Positions 15,720-25,151 of a DNA stretch of 31,309 nt are shown one piece after another (within the stretch, counting starts at the first letter, position 1; the number at the start of each line of letters is the position of its first letter). The notes under the pieces are model-generated. The model did no database searches, was not told where the DNA came from, and saw nothing but the letters and a program-made list of their open reading frames with translations. This DNA comes from Kiritimatiellia bacterium (lineage in GTDB: Bacteria; Verrucomicrobiota; Kiritimatiellia; RFP12; UBA1067): the NCBI GenBank assembly GCA_017508315.1, contig JAFVZE010000200.1, positions 1 to 31,309 of the forward strand, given 5' to 3'. The position numbers and the translations under genes are program-made.

Positions 15720-17300
15720 TTACACCCTTACCTTTCTCGTCAATGCGAAAGACGATATCCTGCGTCTGAAAAAGGCGAACGCCAGGATCCCGTAGAGCGA
15801 CGCTCCGGCGGCAACCAGCGCCAGCAGCGAAACAATGTCCCCGAAAGCCGCGAACGCCGGCTTGAGATTCAGCAACGCCGCCGCCATCACCGTTGCCGCG
15901 ACGGTCATCCTGACGACATCCGCCCCGACGGCGCCCAAACCCAGCACTCCGTTCTTGCGGCGCGCCAGCACCGTCAGCAGCACGCATCCCGTCGCGGCGC
16001 AGAAAACCGTCGAAGCGGCCAGCCCCACATGCCGCCATTCGACCGGCAGCAGGACAACGGCGGCGATGTTGAGCACGGCGTTGAGAACAACCGTAAAGAG
16101 CGACACCCGCAGCGGCGTCTTCATGTCGTTCTGCGCCTGAAACCAGGGAACGAGCGATTTCTGGAAACCGAAGAAACCGAGACCCAGAGAGTAGACGGCG
16201 AGCGAGCGGGAAACCCGCACGGTGGCAATTTCGTCGAACGCCCTGCCCTGATAGATGACCGCGGTTATCTCCGGCGCGAGCGCGAAAAGTCCGGCCGCGG
16301 CCGGTAGCATGACGAACAAAAGGCTCCTGACCGACGACGACAGCGCGTTGCGCGCCCCGTCCAGATCGCCTCTGGCGAAAAATCCGGCGAACGCCGGCAG
16401 AAGCACCGTCCCGAAAGCGACCCCGACGATGCCCAGCGGAAGATCCATCAGACGCTCGGCATACCCGATGACTCCGGCCGCCCACGGCGCGGCGCACTGC
16501 GCCAGGACCTGATCGAGCATATAGTTCATCTGAACGGCCCCGGCGCCCACGGCGGCGATCGCGGTGTTGCTCCAGACCCGCCTGACGTTCGCATCGCGCC
16601 ATCCCTCGAACAGCGGAACCGGACTCACCCCCGCCCTGCGCATCCGCCAGGCCATAAACGCGAACTGCACCGCTCCGGCGGCCAGAATCGCCATCGCCAC
16701 GCGGTGAATGCGCTGGTCAAGGCGTAGTTCGGGGTTGAAGCACAGGAAAAGCAGCGCCCCTATCCACATGACATTGAGCAGACACGGCATCGCGCTTGAA
16801 GCCTTGAAGCGGCCGAGCGCGTTCAGAACCCCCATGCCGAAGGCGGCGCCGCATATGAAGATCATGTACGGAAGCAAGGTCTTCACAAGCCTGATCGTCA
16901 ACAGCGTCCGCCCCGACAGTTCCAATTCGCGCCGCCACGCCACCACACTCTCAAGCCCGAGGAAGACCAGAGCGACAATAGCCGTGAGCATCACGAGCGA
17001 CATCGTCATCACCGCGCGGGCCAGCCGCTCGGCCCGCTCGTGCGCACCGCTCTCCATCTCCCGCTTGAAAACCGGAACGAACGCGGCCGTGAGCGCGCCT
17101 TCGCCGAAGAGTTTTCTCGCCATGTTCGGAATGGCGAAGGCCAGCGTGAAGGCGCTCTGCTCCACCCCGGCGCCGATCATCCTCGACTGGAGCATCTCGC
17201 GCATCATACCCAAGACCCTCGACAGCGCCGTGAACGCTCCGACGGTCAGAGTGCTGCGCAGAATTTTCGCGATTCTCGAATCCTCCGGCGCCACGGTCAA
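15720..17300 (-). CDS. murJ: Lipid II flippase MurJ (MviN)
   Basis: 526 aa from a TTG at 17298-17300 that overlaps the lpxK stop by 4 bp (TTGA); a GTG at 17292-17294 is an alternative. Longer readings run into lpxK. MurJ moves undecaprenyl-linked lipid II across the inner membrane. The N-terminal signature is clear (LTVGAFTALSRVLGMMREMLQSRMIG, then FTLAFAIPNMARKLFGEGALTAAFVPVF), followed by the expected long array of hydrophobic segments and FGFQKSLVPWFQAQNDMKTPLRVSL typical of the central region. It joins peptidoglycan and LPS genes in one run, being read after lpxK. Confidence 0.93.
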   Translation of the reverse strand: MTVAPEDSRIAKILRSTLTVGAFTALSRVLGMMREMLQSRMIGAGVEQSAFTLAFAIPNMARKLFGEGALTAAFVPVFKREMESGAHERAERLARAVMTMSLVMLTAIVALVFLGLESVVAWRRELELSGRTLLTIRLVKTLLPYMIFICGAAFGMGVLNALGRFKASSAMPCLLNVMWIGALLFLCFNPELRLDQRIHRVAMAILAAGAVQFAFMAWRMRRAGVSPVPLFEGWRDANVRRVWSNTAIAAVGAGAVQMNYMLDQVLAQCAAPWAAGVIGYAERLMDLPLGIVGVAFGTVLLPAFAGFFARGDLDGARNALSSSVRSLLFVMLPAAAGLFALAPEITAVIYQGRAFDEIATVRVSRSLAVYSLGLGFFGFQKSLVPWFQAQNDMKTPLRVSLFTVVLNAVLNIAAVVLLPVEWRHVGLAASTVFCAATGCVLLTVLARRKNGVLGLGAVGADVVRMTVAATVMAAALLNLKPAFAAFGDIVSLLALVAAGASLYGILAFAFFRRRISSFALTRKVRV

Positions 17301-18478
17301 CCCCGCTTGAAACAGATGCGGTTTATGATCTGCGTGAAACTCTCCGCCCCTTCGAGAATCTCGATGGCGATGCGCAGATAAAGACATCTGACCGGGGTCG
17401 TTTCGAGACGCGGGAACCTGACGGCATCCTTCTCGGTGGTCACAAGCGCGTCAGCCCCCATGTCGGCGGTGCGGTTCAACGCATAGAGAACTTCGGACGA
17501 ATCGTAGCGGTGGTGGTCGGCGTAGCGGTCGCACCACACGACCTTGGCCCCCAGCCCGCGCAGCGAATTTTCGAACCCTTTCGGCGAAGCGATGCCGGAA
17601 AGCGTGCAGAGCTTCTTTCCCTCCAGCCAGGAAAGCGGATACTCCTGCCGGCTCCACACGTCTTTGAGAACCTTCGGGGCGTGGTTGCAGGCGACGATTT
17701 CGGCGGTGTCGTTGTATTTGCGTATCTCCCGCTTCACTCCGGAGACATCCCCCCGACACTTGGTGAGAAAGATTATGTCGGCGCGCTTCAGATTGCCCGC
17801 CGGCTCGCGCAATATCCCGCGAGGCAGCATATTGCCGTTGCCGAACGGGTTTGTCGAATCCACCAGCACGACCTCGACGGAATGCTTCAGTTTCTGGTAC
17901 TGGAAGCCGTCATCAAGAATGATGGTGTCGCATCCGAGCCGTTTGATGGCGTAGCGTCCGGCCTTGACGCGGTTGCGGTCCACGACGACCGCGACTCCGG
18001 GAAGGTTCGAGGCGAGCATATACGGCTCGTCGCCGCCGGTGGCCGAATCCAGCAGAACCCGTTTGCCGTCGGAAACGACAAGCGGCGGTTCGATAACCTG
18101 CGTGAACACGCGCTGCCACCACGGCGCCTCTTTGCGCCGGTAGCCGCGCGAAAGAATGGCGACCTTGCGGCCTTCGGCGGCGAGCGTGCGGGCGAAAATC
18201 TCCGTCACCGGAGTCTTGCCGGTTCCGCCCGCGGTGACATTGCCGATGGAAATCACCTGAATGCCCAGCGGGTAGCGGCGCATAATGCCGGTCCGGTAGA
18301 GAAAGTACCTGACCGACACCACTCCCGCGAAAACGAAACTCACGCCCTTGAGCAGCGAAAGCAGCAGACGGATACCGGCCGGCTGGTTGCGGTCGTCGCC
18401 GGGATCCTTGATGAGCTTCACGAGATAGTTCTCGAGCCGCTCTATGCCGTTCTGTCTCGCCTTGCGCAATGCCTTCAA
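17297..18478 (-). CDS. lpxK: Tetraacyldisaccharide 4'-kinase LpxK
   Basis: 393 aa from a TTG (18476-18478) overlapping the lptD stop as TTGA. LpxK phosphorylates the 4' position of the lipid A disaccharide at the inner membrane. Visible are an N-terminal hydrophobic segment (VSFVFAGVVSVRYFLY, about 46-61), the P-loop SIGNVTAGGTGKTPVTE (77-93), AILSRGYRR, and ILDDGFQYQKLKH, a family hallmark. The length is somewhat above the usual 330 because of the N-terminal stretch before the membrane segment. Murein flippase murJ follows by 4-bp overlap. Together with lptD this shows that the organism makes lipid A and assembles LPS. Confidence 0.93.
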   Translation of the reverse strand: MKALRKARQNGIERLENYLVKLIKDPGDDRNQPAGIRLLLSLLKGVSFVFAGVVSVRYFLYRTGIMRRYPLGIQVISIGNVTAGGTGKTPVTEIFARTLAAEGRKVAILSRGYRRKEAPWWQRVFTQVIEPPLVVSDGKRVLLDSATGGDEPYMLASNLPGVAVVVDRNRVKAGRYAIKRLGCDTIILDDGFQYQKLKHSVEVVLVDSTNPFGNGNMLPRGILREPAGNLKRADIIFLTKCRGDVSGVKREIRKYNDTAEIVACNHAPKVLKDVWSRQEYPLSWLEGKKLCTLSGIASPKGFENSLRGLGAKVVWCDRYADHHRYDSSEVLYALNRTADMGADALVTTEKDAVRFPRLETTPVRCLYLRIAIEILEGAESFTQIINRICFKRG

Positions 18479-20601
18479 TCCCCTAAAGGAGACCCCGAAG
18501 CCGGACCCAGCGCCCGCAGATAGATGAAGAACCCGAAGCGCCAGTCGTCCTCCTCTTCGGACCAGTCGACACGTTCGTACTCGTTCTCGTAAGCGGCGAG
18601 GAACCTGAAGCCGAGACAGTCGGTGCGATAGTCAAACCACGCGCCGATCTCGTCGAGCCGACCTTCACCCGCATCCCAGATGACATACGGACCCCATGCG
18701 AAGGAATCGCATATTTCATGTTCGCAGCCGACTTCGACATACTGGTAATTGGCCCAGTTGAATTCGTCGTCCCTCATATTTACCGGATCGTACGGCATCG
18801 AAGAGAAATCCCACCAGCGGAAATTGCGCACCACGTATTTCGCGTAATAACTGAAGTTGCCGTTGAGTTTGCGCGTCCAGTCCAGATCGGCGTACGAAAG
18901 CTTGTCGTTCTCGGTGTCGTATTCCACGCGCACCGACAGCGCCGCGTCGTCGTTCGGAAGCCAGCGCGCGCGGATTCCGGGCACGACCTGCGGATCCTCC
19001 CCGTAATTGGGATCGGACGGATCTCCGGAGAGCCGGTGCATGCGCGAGCCTCCGGTGAACCGCGTGTCGTTGAACTGCACCGCGGCGTAGACGTCAAGAT
19101 CGAAAACCGTTCTGAAATCTCCGCGCTCGTCCGCCTTCTTCCACACGTTGCGCCAGCCGGGAGTGATCCCGTACCACGAATACGGAAGATTGCGCGAACG
19201 TCCGGCGAACTGGTCCTGCCAGTCCATCGACGCGTCGATGCCGTCGAAAACATACGGCCTTGCTCCGCGGTCAAGCCCGCTGTAATCCGCCTCCTGGCAC
19301 AGAACGTCGAGATACGGCTCGACGATATGCCGCCACCTGTCGTTGAGATCGGCTTCACCGCGTCCCGCGAAGGTGACGCCGCCTTCCACGATGCTCCTCC
19401 ACACATCATCCCCGCTGCTGCCGGCCCGATCGTAGCCCGTGATCGACTGATAGCCCGAATCGCCCCAGTAGGTGCCGCGCAGACCGAAACGCGGAACGAC
19501 AGAAAGCACGTCCCGCAGTTTCATCGGCATCGACAGACGGTGATAGGTGTCCATGCGGAATGTATTGTAATCGGCCCACGCCCCAGGCACCTCACGAAAC
19601 GCGGGAACGGTTTCCCCATCTCCTATTTTCGCGTAATTGCGGTTCAGATACCCCATCCTGCTCGAAGACTCGTAATTGACCGGCAATCCGAACACCGGCA
19701 TCGGGGCGACATCGAGATAGAATTCCGGCAATCTTGACGTTCCGCCGTAGAAATCGTCGATCGGACCCGACACGCTGGCGCCGAACCCGACGGCGCTCTC
19801 ATTATGCTCCCACGCAAGTTCATTGCCGCCGTACCCCGCAAAACGGTTGCGGAGGTTGAAAAGCGAATCGCGCAGAAAATCCCGGTAAAAATACGAGTCG
19901 CTGTATACCGTCCCCCGGAGACGCACAATGTCGCGTTCGGTGAGATCGACGCTGTGCTCGAGGTTCAGCGCATAACGCTCGTCCGGCACCGTGCTGCCCC
20001 AGTTGCGGTAGTTCCATTCGTGACGGTCGTTCCAGTGCCGGTCATAGCGGTCCGCATCCCGATCCCACGCATAATAGACTTTGAACGCGCCCTTGCCGAA
20101 ATCGCCCAGCCGCCACCGGACGGACTGTCCGAGAGCCACTCCGTTTTCGGCGCGCAGATCGAATCTGGTGGCGCCTTTCAGTCCGTATTCGCCTTCGTCG
20201 AACCCGCCGGCGATATGATAGACGTATTTCGTAAGCAGATATGCGCCCCACCGGCTGGAGTAGCCCGGCATCACCCGCCAGCCGTATTCGGTATCCATTG
20301 GATAGAACCAGTACGGCATCCATACGACGGGGACTCCGTAGAGATACGCCCACATGTCCCTGAACATCACGTACTTGTCCTTCTGACCGCTGCCCTCGCC
20401 GACGATTTTCCAGTGCAGACACGAATCGTCGTTGGTGCAGGTCGTGATCATGGTATTCCCCGACACCGCCATTGAGCCGGTCACATTGTCGGCCGCCATG
20501 TGCTCCGACGTCACCCGGATGGGAGCCGGACGTTTGGCGGCGGCGGATAAAGTCGCCGAGCAGAGCGCAAAAACCGCGCAAAGTGCAATCTGTTTCATCA
20601 T
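18475..20601 (-). CDS. lptD: LPS-assembly outer membrane protein LptD, N-terminally reduced
   Basis: 708 aa starting at the first ATG (20599-20601), which overlaps the rng stop by 4 bp; longer readings lie in rng. A signal peptide ends near residue 22. The family core is visible in TTCTNDDSCLHWKIVGEG (53-70), RDMWAYLYGVPVVWMPYWFYP (81-101) and SSRWGAYLLTKYVYH, followed by a long strand-rich part with alternating Trp/Tyr, as in the C-terminal beta-barrel. Only about 30 residues separate the signal from TTC, whereas the Escherichia coli protein has about 140 there, forming the periplasmic jellyroll. Cysteines at 55 and 61 and later in VGCEHEIC remain. LptD inserts LPS in the outer leaflet with LptE, not seen here. 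Confidence 0.85.
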   Translation of the reverse strand: MMKQIALCAVFALCSATLSAAAKRPAPIRVTSEHMAADNVTGSMAVSGNTMITTCTNDDSCLHWKIVGEGSGQKDKYVMFRDMWAYLYGVPVVWMPYWFYPMDTEYGWRVMPGYSSRWGAYLLTKYVYHIAGGFDEGEYGLKGATRFDLRAENGVALGQSVRWRLGDFGKGAFKVYYAWDRDADRYDRHWNDRHEWNYRNWGSTVPDERYALNLEHSVDLTERDIVRLRGTVYSDSYFYRDFLRDSLFNLRNRFAGYGGNELAWEHNESAVGFGASVSGPIDDFYGGTSRLPEFYLDVAPMPVFGLPVNYESSSRMGYLNRNYAKIGDGETVPAFREVPGAWADYNTFRMDTYHRLSMPMKLRDVLSVVPRFGLRGTYWGDSGYQSITGYDRAGSSGDDVWRSIVEGGVTFAGRGEADLNDRWRHIVEPYLDVLCQEADYSGLDRGARPYVFDGIDASMDWQDQFAGRSRNLPYSWYGITPGWRNVWKKADERGDFRTVFDLDVYAAVQFNDTRFTGGSRMHRLSGDPSDPNYGEDPQVVPGIRARWLPNDDAALSVRVEYDTENDKLSYADLDWTRKLNGNFSYYAKYVVRNFRWWDFSSMPYDPVNMRDDEFNWANYQYVEVGCEHEICDSFAWGPYVIWDAGEGRLDEIGAWFDYRTDCLGFRFLAAYENEYERVDWSEEEDDWRFGFFIYLRALGPASGSPLGD

Positions 20602-22184
20602 GACTGTGAGTATAACACTTGAGAGGTGGCCGCGTCCAGTATGGAAAACGACTCGGGATGCCGGTGCAGTTCCGAGACGAATGTCAATCTGGTGTTGAAA
20701 TCCTTCTGCAACGCAGCGAGAATCGCGGAATCCTCGGTGCGCAGACGCTGCATGACCTGCGGAGCGATGACGATCTTCGGTTCGAACGGCTTTTTCTCGA
20801 GTTCCGATTTCTTCAGAAGCGAAATCAGATGACGCTGGACTTCGATCGAGATCGCCATCGGAGACTTGACGACTCCGCGCCCGTGGCAGTACGGACAGCT
20901 TGAAGTGAGCATCGAAAGGATCGACTGGTCCTGCCGCTGACGGGACATTTCGAGAAGACCGAGCTCGGATATCTGCAGCACGTTGGTGCGCGCCCGGTCG
21001 CGCTTGAGCGCGTTTTTGAGCGCCTTGTACACCTGATTCTGGTGCTTGCGGCTCTTCATGTCGATGAGATCGAGAATGACCAGTCCGCCGATATTGCGCA
21101 GGCGGAGCTGGCGCGCGACTTCCTCGACCGCCTCGAGGTTGACCTCGAGAATCGCCTCTTCCTGACTGCCGTTGCCCTTGTAGTGGCCGGTGTTGACGTC
21201 GACGGCGATGAGCGCTTCGGTCTCGTCGATTACGAGATAGCCGCCGGATTTGAGCGGCACCTGCCGCGAAAACGTCTCGTGAAGCTGCCGCTCCAGCCCG
21301 TAATGCTCGAATATGCCGGTATGGCCGTCGAACCGGCGGATCTTCGAACGCGCACGGCGCGAAATCTTGCCGGAAACCTCGCGCATATCGGCGAAACTGC
21401 GCTCGTCGTCGATCACGATGGCGTCGACCTCTTCCGTCAGCCAGTCGCGGATGACCCGCTCGCACAGATCCGGCTCCTGGAAAATGCAGCAGGGCGTGCG
21501 CAGGTTCTTCGTGTTGCCCTGCATCTCGCTCCACACCGAAAGCAGATTCCTCAGATCGCGCGCGAACGCCCGCGCCGACGCTCCCGCGCCGACCGTGCGC
21601 ACCACCAGCCCGACGTTCTCGGGCAGCGGAAGCTTGTCGAGTATCTTCTTGAGCCGCTTGCGCTCGGCGGCGTCGGAGATTTTCTTCGACACCCCGCGGA
21701 TGCGGGTGCCCGGCATCATGACGAGATACCGCCCGGGAATCGAAAGATTGGCGGTCACTCTCGGCCCCTTGGTGGAGATCGGCCCCTTGGTCACCTGGAC
21801 GATGATTTCGGAACCCGGAGGGAAACGCTTGGCGATCTCGGCGTCCGACAGGCGGTTCGACTTGCGTCCGCCCTTCGCCGAACGCGCCCTCGGCTCGTCA
21901 TCGTCGTCCAGAAGCGCGTCGGCGTCGGGAGTCATGTCCCAATAGTGGAGAAAGGCGTTCTTCTTCAGCCCGATATCGACGAACGCGGCCTGCAGATCGT
22001 TTTCCAGATTCTGGATGCGCCCCTTGAAGACGCTTCCGACCAAACGCTCCTCCTCGGGATGTTCGACCATGTACTCCTCGAGTCTGCCGTTTTCCATCAC
22101 GGCGACGCGGGTTTCGAGTTTCTCGACGTTGATTATAATCTCGCGCTTCATTTTCGAGCGCTTAAACCATCCGAACAGGTTCAT
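20598..22184 (-). CDS. rng: Ribonuclease G/E family endoribonuclease
   Basis: 528 aa from the ATG at 22182-22184, chosen for AGAGG about 9 nt upstream; a second ATG 11 codons on (MKREIIINVEKLETRVAV) would remove a short N-terminal Phe/Arg-rich piece. The family cleaves single-stranded RNA. Visible are an S1-like region (VGSVFKGRIQNLENDLQAAFVDIGLKKNAFLHYWD, with a DALLDDDDEPRARS insert after it), the two metal-binding Asp regions (LIAVDVNTGHYKG and GGLVILDLIDMKSRKH) and the Zn-link CPYCHGRG near the end. No long RNase E scaffold domain follows, so RNase G is the better name. It overlaps rodA by 23 bp. RNase G also adjoins mreBCD in Escherichia coli. Confidence 0.93.
   Translation of the reverse strand: MNLFGWFKRSKMKREIIINVEKLETRVAVMENGRLEEYMVEHPEEERLVGSVFKGRIQNLENDLQAAFVDIGLKKNAFLHYWDMTPDADALLDDDDEPRARSAKGGRKSNRLSDAEIAKRFPPGSEIIVQVTKGPISTKGPRVTANLSIPGRYLVMMPGTRIRGVSKKISDAAERKRLKKILDKLPLPENVGLVVRTVGAGASARAFARDLRNLLSVWSEMQGNTKNLRTPCCIFQEPDLCERVIRDWLTEEVDAIVIDDERSFADMREVSGKISRRARSKIRRFDGHTGIFEHYGLERQLHETFSRQVPLKSGGYLVIDETEALIAVDVNTGHYKGNGSQEEAILEVNLEAVEEVARQLRLRNIGGLVILDLIDMKSRKHQNQVYKALKNALKRDRARTNVLQISELGLLEMSRQRQDQSILSMLTSSCPYCHGRGVVKSPMAISIEVQRHLISLLKKSELEKKPFEPKIVIAPQVMQRLRTEDSAILAALQKDFNTRLTFVSELHRHPESFSILDAATSQVLYSQS
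20609..20638 (-). promoter_or_regulatory. Possible internal promoter before lptD
   Basis: TGGACG (20633-20638) and TATACT (20609-20614), spacer 18 bp, 7 nt before the lptD ATG, the same spacing as the divergent promoters near 5500. It lies inside rng codons (VLYSQS region), so it may be chance. Confidence 0.3.
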
Positions 22185-23376
22185 TTTGTTTTTCCTCTCT
22201 GTGCACAGACACGCTCTGCACCAATCCGAGCCCGGCCATCACCGTCATGAGAAAGGTGCGGCCCGACGATATGAACGGCAGCGGCAGCCCGGTTATCGGC
22301 ACCAGCCCGATCGACATCGCGATGTTGATGTAGACATGCGCAAACACGAGGGTGGAAACGCCGAGCGCCAGCAGACGGCCGCGTCCGTCCGTTGAAACGA
22401 ATGCCACGTAACATCCCGGAACGAGCAGACACCCGAACAGGACGAGCAGCGCCAAAGATCCGACGAACCCCATCTCCTCGGCGTAAACGCAGAAGATGAA
22501 GTCGTTCATCGAAATCGCCTGCGGCAGGTACTTCAGGTGGTTGGTCTCCCCCTTGCCGAGTCCCTTGCCGGAAAATCCTCCGGAGCCGATCGAAATCTTC
22601 GCCTGGCGCAGATTGTAGCCCGCGCCCTGCAGATCCTCCTCCGGGAAAAGAAACACCCGCACCCGCCTGATCTGATGAGGCTTGAGCGGAACGAGTTTGA
22701 GAATGCTCTCGCGTCGCTGCGGCGGCACGCCCGGCTTCTCCGCCTCGTAGACCGCCCCCAGCACCGCCGCCGCCCCGACCGCGCCGGCAAGAGCCATCGC
22801 GACAAGCCCCCGGCGCCATACCCGGGCGACGAGCAGCATCACCACCGTCGCGGGAACGAGCGTGAGCGTGGTGCCGAGATCCGGTTCGGCGAGGATGAGC
22901 AGCGCCGGCACGCCGATGACCGCCGCCGCGAGCGCAAAGCCCCTGAAAGTGAAACGCCAGGCGCCGAAAAAGCCCGCCGTCTTCTTGACCGGCGAATAAT
23001 CGACCGGCGTGCCGAAGAGCCATGACACGAGCATGATAAGACATATCTTGCTGATTTCGCTGGGCTGGAAGAACCAAAGCCAGCGTTTGCCGCCGTACAC
23101 CGTATCTCCGAAAATCAGCACCGCCGCCAGCAGCGCTATCGACACCGCGTACGAAGGCACGGCGAAACAGTCGAGCAGTTTGCGGTAATCGGTGAAACTC
23201 AGGACGAGATACACCGCAAGACCGAACGCCGCCGTAACGAGGTTGTTGATCCACATTCCGTGGAAAACAGTTTCCGAACGGGCCGAACCGGCCGACCAGA
23301 TGGCGGCGGTGCCCACCGCGATCAGCGCGATCATCGCCGCGAACATAAGCCAGTTGAAATGCCGCAGCCTTTTCAT
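22162..23376 (-). CDS. rodA: SEDS-family peptidoglycan glycosyltransferase RodA
   Basis: 404 aa from the ATG (23374-23376) overlapping the PBP2 stop as ATGA; a longer in-frame reading lies over that gene. RodA polymerises lipid II in the elongasome together with PBP2. About ten hydrophobic segments are visible, beginning NWLMFAAMIALIAVGTAAIWS. The SEDS signatures include KRWLWFFQPSEISKICLIMLVSW, PDLGTTLTLVPATVVMLLVA and, near the end, GLVPITGLPLPFISSGRTFLM. In the last, the common SYGGS turn reads SSGRT. Between ESILKLVPLKPHQIRRVRVFLFPEEDLQGAGYN and GSGGFSGKGLGKGETNHLKYLPQAISMNDFIF the long extracytoplasmic loop is also typical. Coupled to PBP2 upstream. Confidence 0.93.
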   Translation of the reverse strand: MKRLRHFNWLMFAAMIALIAVGTAAIWSAGSARSETVFHGMWINNLVTAAFGLAVYLVLSFTDYRKLLDCFAVPSYAVSIALLAAVLIFGDTVYGGKRWLWFFQPSEISKICLIMLVSWLFGTPVDYSPVKKTAGFFGAWRFTFRGFALAAAVIGVPALLILAEPDLGTTLTLVPATVVMLLVARVWRRGLVAMALAGAVGAAAVLGAVYEAEKPGVPPQRRESILKLVPLKPHQIRRVRVFLFPEEDLQGAGYNLRQAKISIGSGGFSGKGLGKGETNHLKYLPQAISMNDFIFCVYAEEMGFVGSLALLVLFGCLLVPGCYVAFVSTDGRGRLLALGVSTLVFAHVYINIAMSIGLVPITGLPLPFISSGRTFLMTVMAGLGLVQSVSVHREEKQNEPVRMV

Positions 23377-25151
23377 CGCCTTCCGTCCTCCGCGGCTTCC
23401 TTCTCGCCGAACATCGCGGCGAGGACGTTTCTCACTCTCGGCGCGGCGGTGACTCCGCCGGACTGGCCGTTCTCCACGACCATCGCCACCGCCGCCGTGG
23501 GATTTTCCGACGGGGCGTAGGCGATGAACCATGCGTTCTTGCGGCGGTTTTCGCCGCGTCCGACTTCCGCGGTCCCCGTCTTCCCGGACACCGCAACCGC
23601 GATTCCCTCGCCGCCTCGCCGCCCGGTTCCACCGTCAACCACCATGCGCATTCCCTCGCGGACGACGTCGAGACTTCTCCCGGAGAACGGCAGCCTCTCC
23701 GATCTCACCCCTATATCGAGTTTCAGCCGGGGGACGACCAGCCTTCCGGTTCCGATGGCGCCGGCCACCAGCGCCATCTGCAGCGGGCTCGCCAGAAGCA
23801 TCCCCTGCCCGATGGCCATCTGCGGAAGGTCGCCGGGATACCACCGCTCGCCGTACATCCGCATCTTCCAACTCCCGTCGGGAACCGTTCCGGCCATATC
23901 CACCCCGAGATCGATTCCGGTTTTGCAGCCGAGACCGAACGCTCTGGCCGCGCGGATCACCGCATTGCTTCCGACCGTCACGGCAAGATTGCAGAAATAG
24001 GGGTTGCAGCTTTCGCGCAGGGCGTGACGCATGTCGAGCGGACCGTGCCCCCACCGGCTGGCGCAGCGCAGATGCATCGCCCCCAAAATGAACGCGCCGT
24101 TGCAGTAATATCTCTCTCCCGCGGAGAATCCGTTTTCAAGCCCTGCAAGCGCCGTAATCGGCTTGAATGTGGAACCGGGCGCGTAGGCTCCGCCCGAGGC
24201 CCGGTTCAGAAGCGGCTTGGCGGGATCGCCGGCGTAGCGGGAGTAGAGTTTGTAGCTGAGGCGCGGAACGAACTCGTTGGGATCGAACCCGGGCGACGAA
24301 ACCAGCGCCAGAACATCCCCGTTGCGAGGATCGACCACCGCGCAGGCGCCTTTCATCCCCCGCAGCTGCTCCTCCGCGCAACGCTGAATGCGCGAATCGA
24401 GCGAAATGCGCAGATCGGGCCCGCGTTTCGGCTCGACGACCGTCCATTCGCGCATGGCGAACCCGCGCGCGTCCACCAGCACCTTGCGCTCGCCGGAAAC
24501 CCCGCGCAGGAAACTGTCGTAATAAATCTCCAGCCCGGAGCGGCCGCGCATTTCCGGAAGATAGAAATTGAACTTTTCATCCCCCGCCTCCGACTCTCCG
24601 CGGTCGCGCCCGACATAACCGATCAGATGCGCGGCCAGAGAACCCTGCGGATAGAAACGCTCCTCGCTCTCCAGAACGGAGAAGCCGGGCAACTCCCGTT
24701 CGTTTTCGCAGAAGCGCGCCAGCCGTTCATCACCGATGTCGCGCCACGCCACCAGCGGCATCGCCAGCGACTGGTTTATATGCCGGCGGATATCCCGCAC
24801 CGTGAGCGGGGAGGGAGCGCCCACCGTTTCGGCAGCGTTGGAAAGCGCCGCGCAGATGGCCGCGGCGGTCGCCTCCCATGTCCGTTTCTGGAAGAAGGCG
24901 GCGTTGCAGACTATGGATATCGACCGGCGGTTGTCGGCGAGAACCACGCCGTTGCGGTCGATTATGCGCCCGCGGTCGCCGTCAGTCTGCACGCGGCGCA
25001 CCGACTGCCGGACGTTGGCGTAACCGTAATCGGCGGCATCCTCTATCTGCACCTCCTTGAGCCGCACCGCCAGAACGGCGAGTCCGAAGACAAAGACCGC
25101 GGCAACCGCCCAGCACGCGAAATCGCTGACGATCGACTCATCCCTGTTCAT
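23373..25151 (-). CDS. mrdA: Penicillin-binding protein 2 (elongasome transpeptidase)
   Basis: 592 aa, normal for PBP2. It crosslinks peptidoglycan during elongation, anchored to the inner membrane by one segment (CWAVAAVFVFGLAVLAV, about 13-29). The dimerisation domain begins with DRGRIIDRNGVVLADNRRS (59-77). The transpeptidase motifs are complete: S327-T-F-K330 in GSTFKP, SCN (381-383) and KTGT (524-527). Other family sequences include GSLAAHLIGYVG (170-181) and GQGMLLASPLQMA (448-460). It starts inside the last codons of mreD (14-bp overlap) and is followed by rodA with a 4-bp overlap, the standard PBP2-RodA pair. Confidence 0.95.
   Translation of the reverse strand: MNRDESIVSDFACWAVAAVFVFGLAVLAVRLKEVQIEDAADYGYANVRQSVRRVQTDGDRGRIIDRNGVVLADNRRSISIVCNAAFFQKRTWEATAAAICAALSNAAETVGAPSPLTVRDIRRHINQSLAMPLVAWRDIGDERLARFCENERELPGFSVLESEERFYPQGSLAAHLIGYVGRDRGESEAGDEKFNFYLPEMRGRSGLEIYYDSFLRGVSGERKVLVDARGFAMREWTVVEPKRGPDLRISLDSRIQRCAEEQLRGMKGACAVVDPRNGDVLALVSSPGFDPNEFVPRLSYKLYSRYAGDPAKPLLNRASGGAYAPGSTFKPITALAGLENGFSAGERYYCNGAFILGAMHLRCASRWGHGPLDMRHALRESCNPYFCNLAVTVGSNAVIRAARAFGLGCKTGIDLGVDMAGTVPDGSWKMRMYGERWYPGDLPQMAIGQGMLLASPLQMALVAGAIGTGRLVVPRLKLDIGVRSERLPFSGRSLDVVREGMRMVVDGGTGRRGGEGIAVAVSGKTGTAEVGRGENRRKNAWFIAYAPSENPTAAVAMVVENGQSGGVTAAPRVRNVLAAMFGEKEAAEDGRR

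Noticed and set aside
20602..21534. N-terminal extension of lptD
   Set aside because: In-frame but lies over rng; signal peptide and 4-bp overlap fix the start at 20601.
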